Shown: positions 6,394 to 8,844 of the stretch, in pieces
Layout of the letters: every line of letters starts with the position of its first letter
Numbering within the stretch: position 1 is the first letter of the stretch
Assembly (NCBI GenBank): GCA_002358955.1
Contig: DEPV01000018.1
Span: 3,275-12,118, forward strand
Source of the DNA: Erysipelothrix sp. UBA3383
Lineage (GTDB): Bacteria > Bacillota_I > Bacilli_A > Erysipelotrichales > Erysipelotrichaceae
Direction: 5' to 3'
DNA length: 8,844 bases
Translations under genes and position numbers: made by a program
Notes under the pieces: model-generated
Told to the model about the DNA's origin: nothing
What the model saw: only the letters and a program-made list of their open reading frames with translations
Database searches by the model: none

Positions 6394-8844
6394 ATGAAGA
6401 AGATATTTTCGTTTATTTTAGTATTAGGGCTACTTTTTAGTACATTGCAGTTTAAAACTGTAGATGTCAGTGCAAGTGAGCAACGTGTTACAATTATTGA
6501 AAAGAAAGATGAGTGGTCTTATTACAATGAAGCACCCACACAATTACCAGGTGATGACTGGTATAAAATAGATTATGATTCAAGTTCATGGAAAGTAGGA
6601 CATGGGATTTTTGGGTATAAAAATACGACACCCTTTGATACTGGTTTAAACTATGGACCTGATGCAGATAATAAGTATCCAACGTATTTCTTTAGAAAAA
6701 CATTCAATCTTGATCTGGATGTATTGAAGCAATTGGATACGATGGTGTTTAATTTAAATGCCGATGATGGGGCAATTATTTTCCTAAATAACCAAGAAGT
6801 GATGCGATATAACTACCCTGAGAATACTCCGATTGATTATACCAAAGGGGTTAGTGCTTTAGGGGGCAATGGGAAAGTCTATAATGAGTTTGAAAAGTCG
6901 ATTGATGAATTGACACTTGTAGATGGTGAGAATACAATTTCAGTTGTATTGTTTCAACAAAAACCTGATAGTTCTGATGTTGCTTTTGACTTAGAACTGT
7001 ATGCAGAAGCAAAGGTGCTTGATTATACACCGCTACGTCTATCACAAACATTTTACGGGGATATTGAAACTCAAAAAGGATTCACATGGCATACTGAAGA
7101 TGAAGCAGGTAGCAGTATTAGATATATACAAGCAAATGCAAATCCAAATGCTATTGGAGATGATTTTTTAGTAGAAGGTCTTTCCAATAAGAAGGCAGGT
7201 ATAAAAGGTTATACTCATAAAGTAGTACTTGATAATCTTGAACCTAATACTCAATATTGGTATCAAGTAGGAGATTCACAAAAAGATATTTGGAGCGATA
7301 TTTATTCCTTTGAAACAGGAAGTCAAAAAGAAGATGTTAATTTTGCTTTCATTACCGATTCCCAAGGATGGGAAGATGAACACTACAGTTTAAGTGGTGA
7401 AACAATGAGACAAGCGATTAAGACACTACCAAACCTGGATTTCTTTATTCAAGGTGGAGACCTGGTGGATACATCAGCGAATGATTCACAGTGGAATTCC
7501 CTGTTTGAAAGAGCGAGTGATGTTTGGGCTAACTATACCGTCATGACTGTATCAGGAAACCATGATACTGAAGATGAAACGTTTAATGATCACTTCAATT
7601 ATGAGTATCCAAACCAAGATACTAAAGAAGGAACTTATTATTCCTTTGACTACAATGATGTTCACTTTGTAATGTTAAATACCAACGATGCCAATCGTAA
7701 TGGTATGGGACAGGGTCAAGTGGATTGGTTGCGTCATGATTTAGAACAAGCTCAGAAAAATGGAGCACAGTGGATTATTGTTACCATGCATAAAGGGACT
7801 CAAACTGTTGCGACTCATATTGATGATTCTGATGTTGTAGCTATGAGGGCACAATTACAACCTATCTTTACTGAGTATAATGTTGATTTAGTACTTCAAG
7901 GACATGATCATGTTTATTCACGTACAGTTCCTTTAGATGGTTTAAAACCAGAATTGAATGTGAATTCATTCGTGAGTTCAGATTCAAAAGTGTTGAGCAA
8001 TCCATTAGGTACTACATACCTGAATGCAAACTCCAGTGGGGTTAAGTTCTATCAACCATGGAGTGATGAGGATATTGCGAAGTATCAAGTGTATCCTGAT
8101 GTTAAACTTCAAGATAGTAAACAAACTTATGTTACATTTGAAATTGATGAGGAATCGCTAAAACTTAATTCATACAGTTTCTCAGTTAAAGACAATGAAG
8201 AACCTCAATTAATTGATAGCTTAGAAGTTCTTAAGAATGATAAGAGTAAGTTAGAAAATATGATTGATGACATGCCTTCATCGGTAAGTGATGATAGCAA
8301 TCTATTTGATGAGATTGAGACTTTAATGAATGGATTTGCTTATGAAGATCGTGTTAAACAATACGGTTATGATAAATATCTGAATCTATTATCACAAGTT
8401 GGTAAAACAGTTGAATTGCAATTTGGCGATGAACTTACTATTTTACATGAAACAGGAAATCCTATTTTGGAATTACCACAAGCAAATTATGATGGTCTTA
8501 CATTCAAACATTGGGTTGATCAATTTGGTAAGGTACTGAATGCAGGTACACTGATTAAAGAGAATCAAACCTATAAAGCAGTTTATGAAGCTCTTGATTT
8601 GGATTCTTCAATTACAAAACCAAATGAGCCAGAAACTCCAGGTATTGATACAGAGGATAAGGGTGAAGAACCTGATGATAATAATCAAAGTCCAAAACCA
8701 GATACACCAAATCCTACAGAGAAACCAAGTCCTTCAGATAAGGTAGATCAAGATCAGGACACTGTGCTTCCCAATATAGGAATTAATACTTATATGTCCT
8801 ATTTTGCAGGGATTTCAATGTTAGTTACAGGTACTGGTATTACA
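6394..8844 (+). CDS. Secreted, wall-anchored calcineurin-like metallophosphoesterase (purple acid phosphatase-like), 3' partial
   Basis: Predicted surface phosphatase or phosphodiesterase; the substrate cannot be told from sequence. All 817 codons to the window edge are open and the stop lies outside. Residues 1-27 form a signal peptide (MKKIFSFILVLGLLF core, likely cut after VSA). Residues about 30-208 resemble the galactose-binding-like beta-sandwich often fused to such enzymes (YFFRKTFNL, ADDGAIIFLNNQEV, GENTISVVLFQ). Residues about 213-308 match the fibronectin-like N-terminal domain of purple acid phosphatases. The catalytic domain (about 315-590) shows D322-S-Q324, G355-D356, G-N389-H390-D391, H466, and G-H504-D-H506 followed by VYSR, which are the core metal and catalytic motifs. 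A short helical linker (608-668), one InlB-like repeat (about 670-733), a Pro/acid-rich spacer (735-790), LPNIG (792-796) and the start of a hydrophobic segment follow. The dinuclear-metal fold is well supported; true purple acid phosphatase activity is doubtful because the Tyr ligand is absent. Confidence 0.95.
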   Translation, partial: MKKIFSFILVLGLLFSTLQFKTVDVSASEQRVTIIEKKDEWSYYNEAPTQLPGDDWYKIDYDSSSWKVGHGIFGYKNTTPFDTGLNYGPDADNKYPTYFFRKTFNLDLDVLKQLDTMVFNLNADDGAIIFLNNQEVMRYNYPENTPIDYTKGVSALGGNGKVYNEFEKSIDELTLVDGENTISVVLFQQKPDSSDVAFDLELYAEAKVLDYTPLRLSQTFYGDIETQKGFTWHTEDEAGSSIRYIQANANPNAIGDDFLVEGLSNKKAGIKGYTHKVVLDNLEPNTQYWYQVGDSQKDIWSDIYSFETGSQKEDVNFAFITDSQGWEDEHYSLSGETMRQAIKTLPNLDFFIQGGDLVDTSANDSQWNSLFERASDVWANYTVMTVSGNHDTEDETFNDHFNYEYPNQDTKEGTYYSFDYNDVHFVMLNTNDANRNGMGQGQVDWLRHDLEQAQKNGAQWIIVTMHKGTQTVATHIDDSDVVAMRAQLQPIFTEYNVDLVLQGHDHVYSRTVPLDGLKPELNVNSFVSSDSKVLSNPLGTTYLNANSSGVKFYQPWSDEDIAKYQVYPDVKLQDSKQTYVTFEIDEESLKLNSYSFSVKDNEEPQLIDSLEVLKNDKSKLENMIDDMPSSVSDDSNLFDEIETLMNGFAYEDRVKQYGYDKYLNLLSQVGKTVELQFGDELTILHETGNPILELPQANYDGLTFKHWVDQFGKVLNAGTLIKENQTYKAVYEALDLDSSITKPNEPETPGIDTEDKGEEPDDNNQSPKPDTPNPTEKPSPSDKVDQDQDTVLPNIGINTYMSYFAGISMLVTGTGIT
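8767..8844 (+). other. Cell wall sorting signal with variant motif LPNIG (cut by window end)
   Basis: LPNIG (8767-8781) follows a Pro/Asp/Lys-rich spacer and precedes a hydrophobic stretch (YMSYFAGISMLVTGTG) that runs to the window edge; the basic tail would lie beyond it. The layout is that of a sortase signal, but the usually invariant Thr is Ile, encoded by ATA at 8776-8778. Whether it is still a sortase substrate is uncertain. Confidence 0.75.

Noticed and set aside
6494..7051. Minus-strand open frames at 6494-6682 and 6851-7051
   Set aside because: They are antisense to the clearly coding N-terminal part of the metallophosphoesterase.
6394..8844. A classical purple acid phosphatase
   Set aside because: The N-terminal domain and GHxH-VYSR region fit, but motif II lacks the Tyr ligand and motif I has Gln, so only a PAP-like metallophosphoesterase is claimed.

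Overview
The window is low-GC, AT-rich DNA with strong AGGAGG-type ribosome binding, and both genes encode Gram-positive sortase-anchored surface proteins. This points to a Bacillota (Firmicutes) genome. The style of the proteins (giant SdrD-B/InlB-type adhesin, many LPXTG-like proteins) would fit Erysipelotrichia such as Erysipelothrix, but that is a guess from general look, not a search result.

Layout: (1) Positions 1-6078 (+) hold the 3' part of a giant wall-anchored adhesin. The frame is open to the left edge and the first ATG at 25 has neither a signal peptide nor a good ribosome binding site, so the true start lies outside the window. Its visible parts are about 960 residues of beta-rich, unassigned N-terminal region, one SdrD-B-like domain, one bacterial Ig-like domain, four tandem repeats of about 191 residues, and an LPGTG sorting signal. 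(2) Positions 6079-6393 are intergenic. They hold a strong intrinsic terminator (6194-6221), weak promoter candidates, two small dyads, a possible short coding remnant and a good ribosome binding site. (3) Positions 6394-8844 (+) hold a second surface gene that runs off the right edge while still open. It has a signal peptide, a galactose-binding-like beta-sandwich, a purple-acid-phosphatase-type N-terminal domain, a calcineurin-like metallophosphoesterase domain with all core motifs, one InlB-like repeat, a Pro/acid-rich wall spacer and an LPNIG sorting motif.

The two genes point the same way but are separated by a terminator, so they are probably separate transcription units. Both products should be displayed on the cell wall: one looks like an adhesin or stalk, the other like an extracellular phosphatase or phosphodiesterase. 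They share the InlB-like beta-grasp module. The most noteworthy points are the wall-anchored phosphoesterase with a Gln-type, Tyr-lacking metal site, its LPNIG motif one base away from LPNTG, and the regular 191-residue repeats that each carry a calcium-loop-like linker. I see no RNA gene, mobile element, CRISPR array or defence system.
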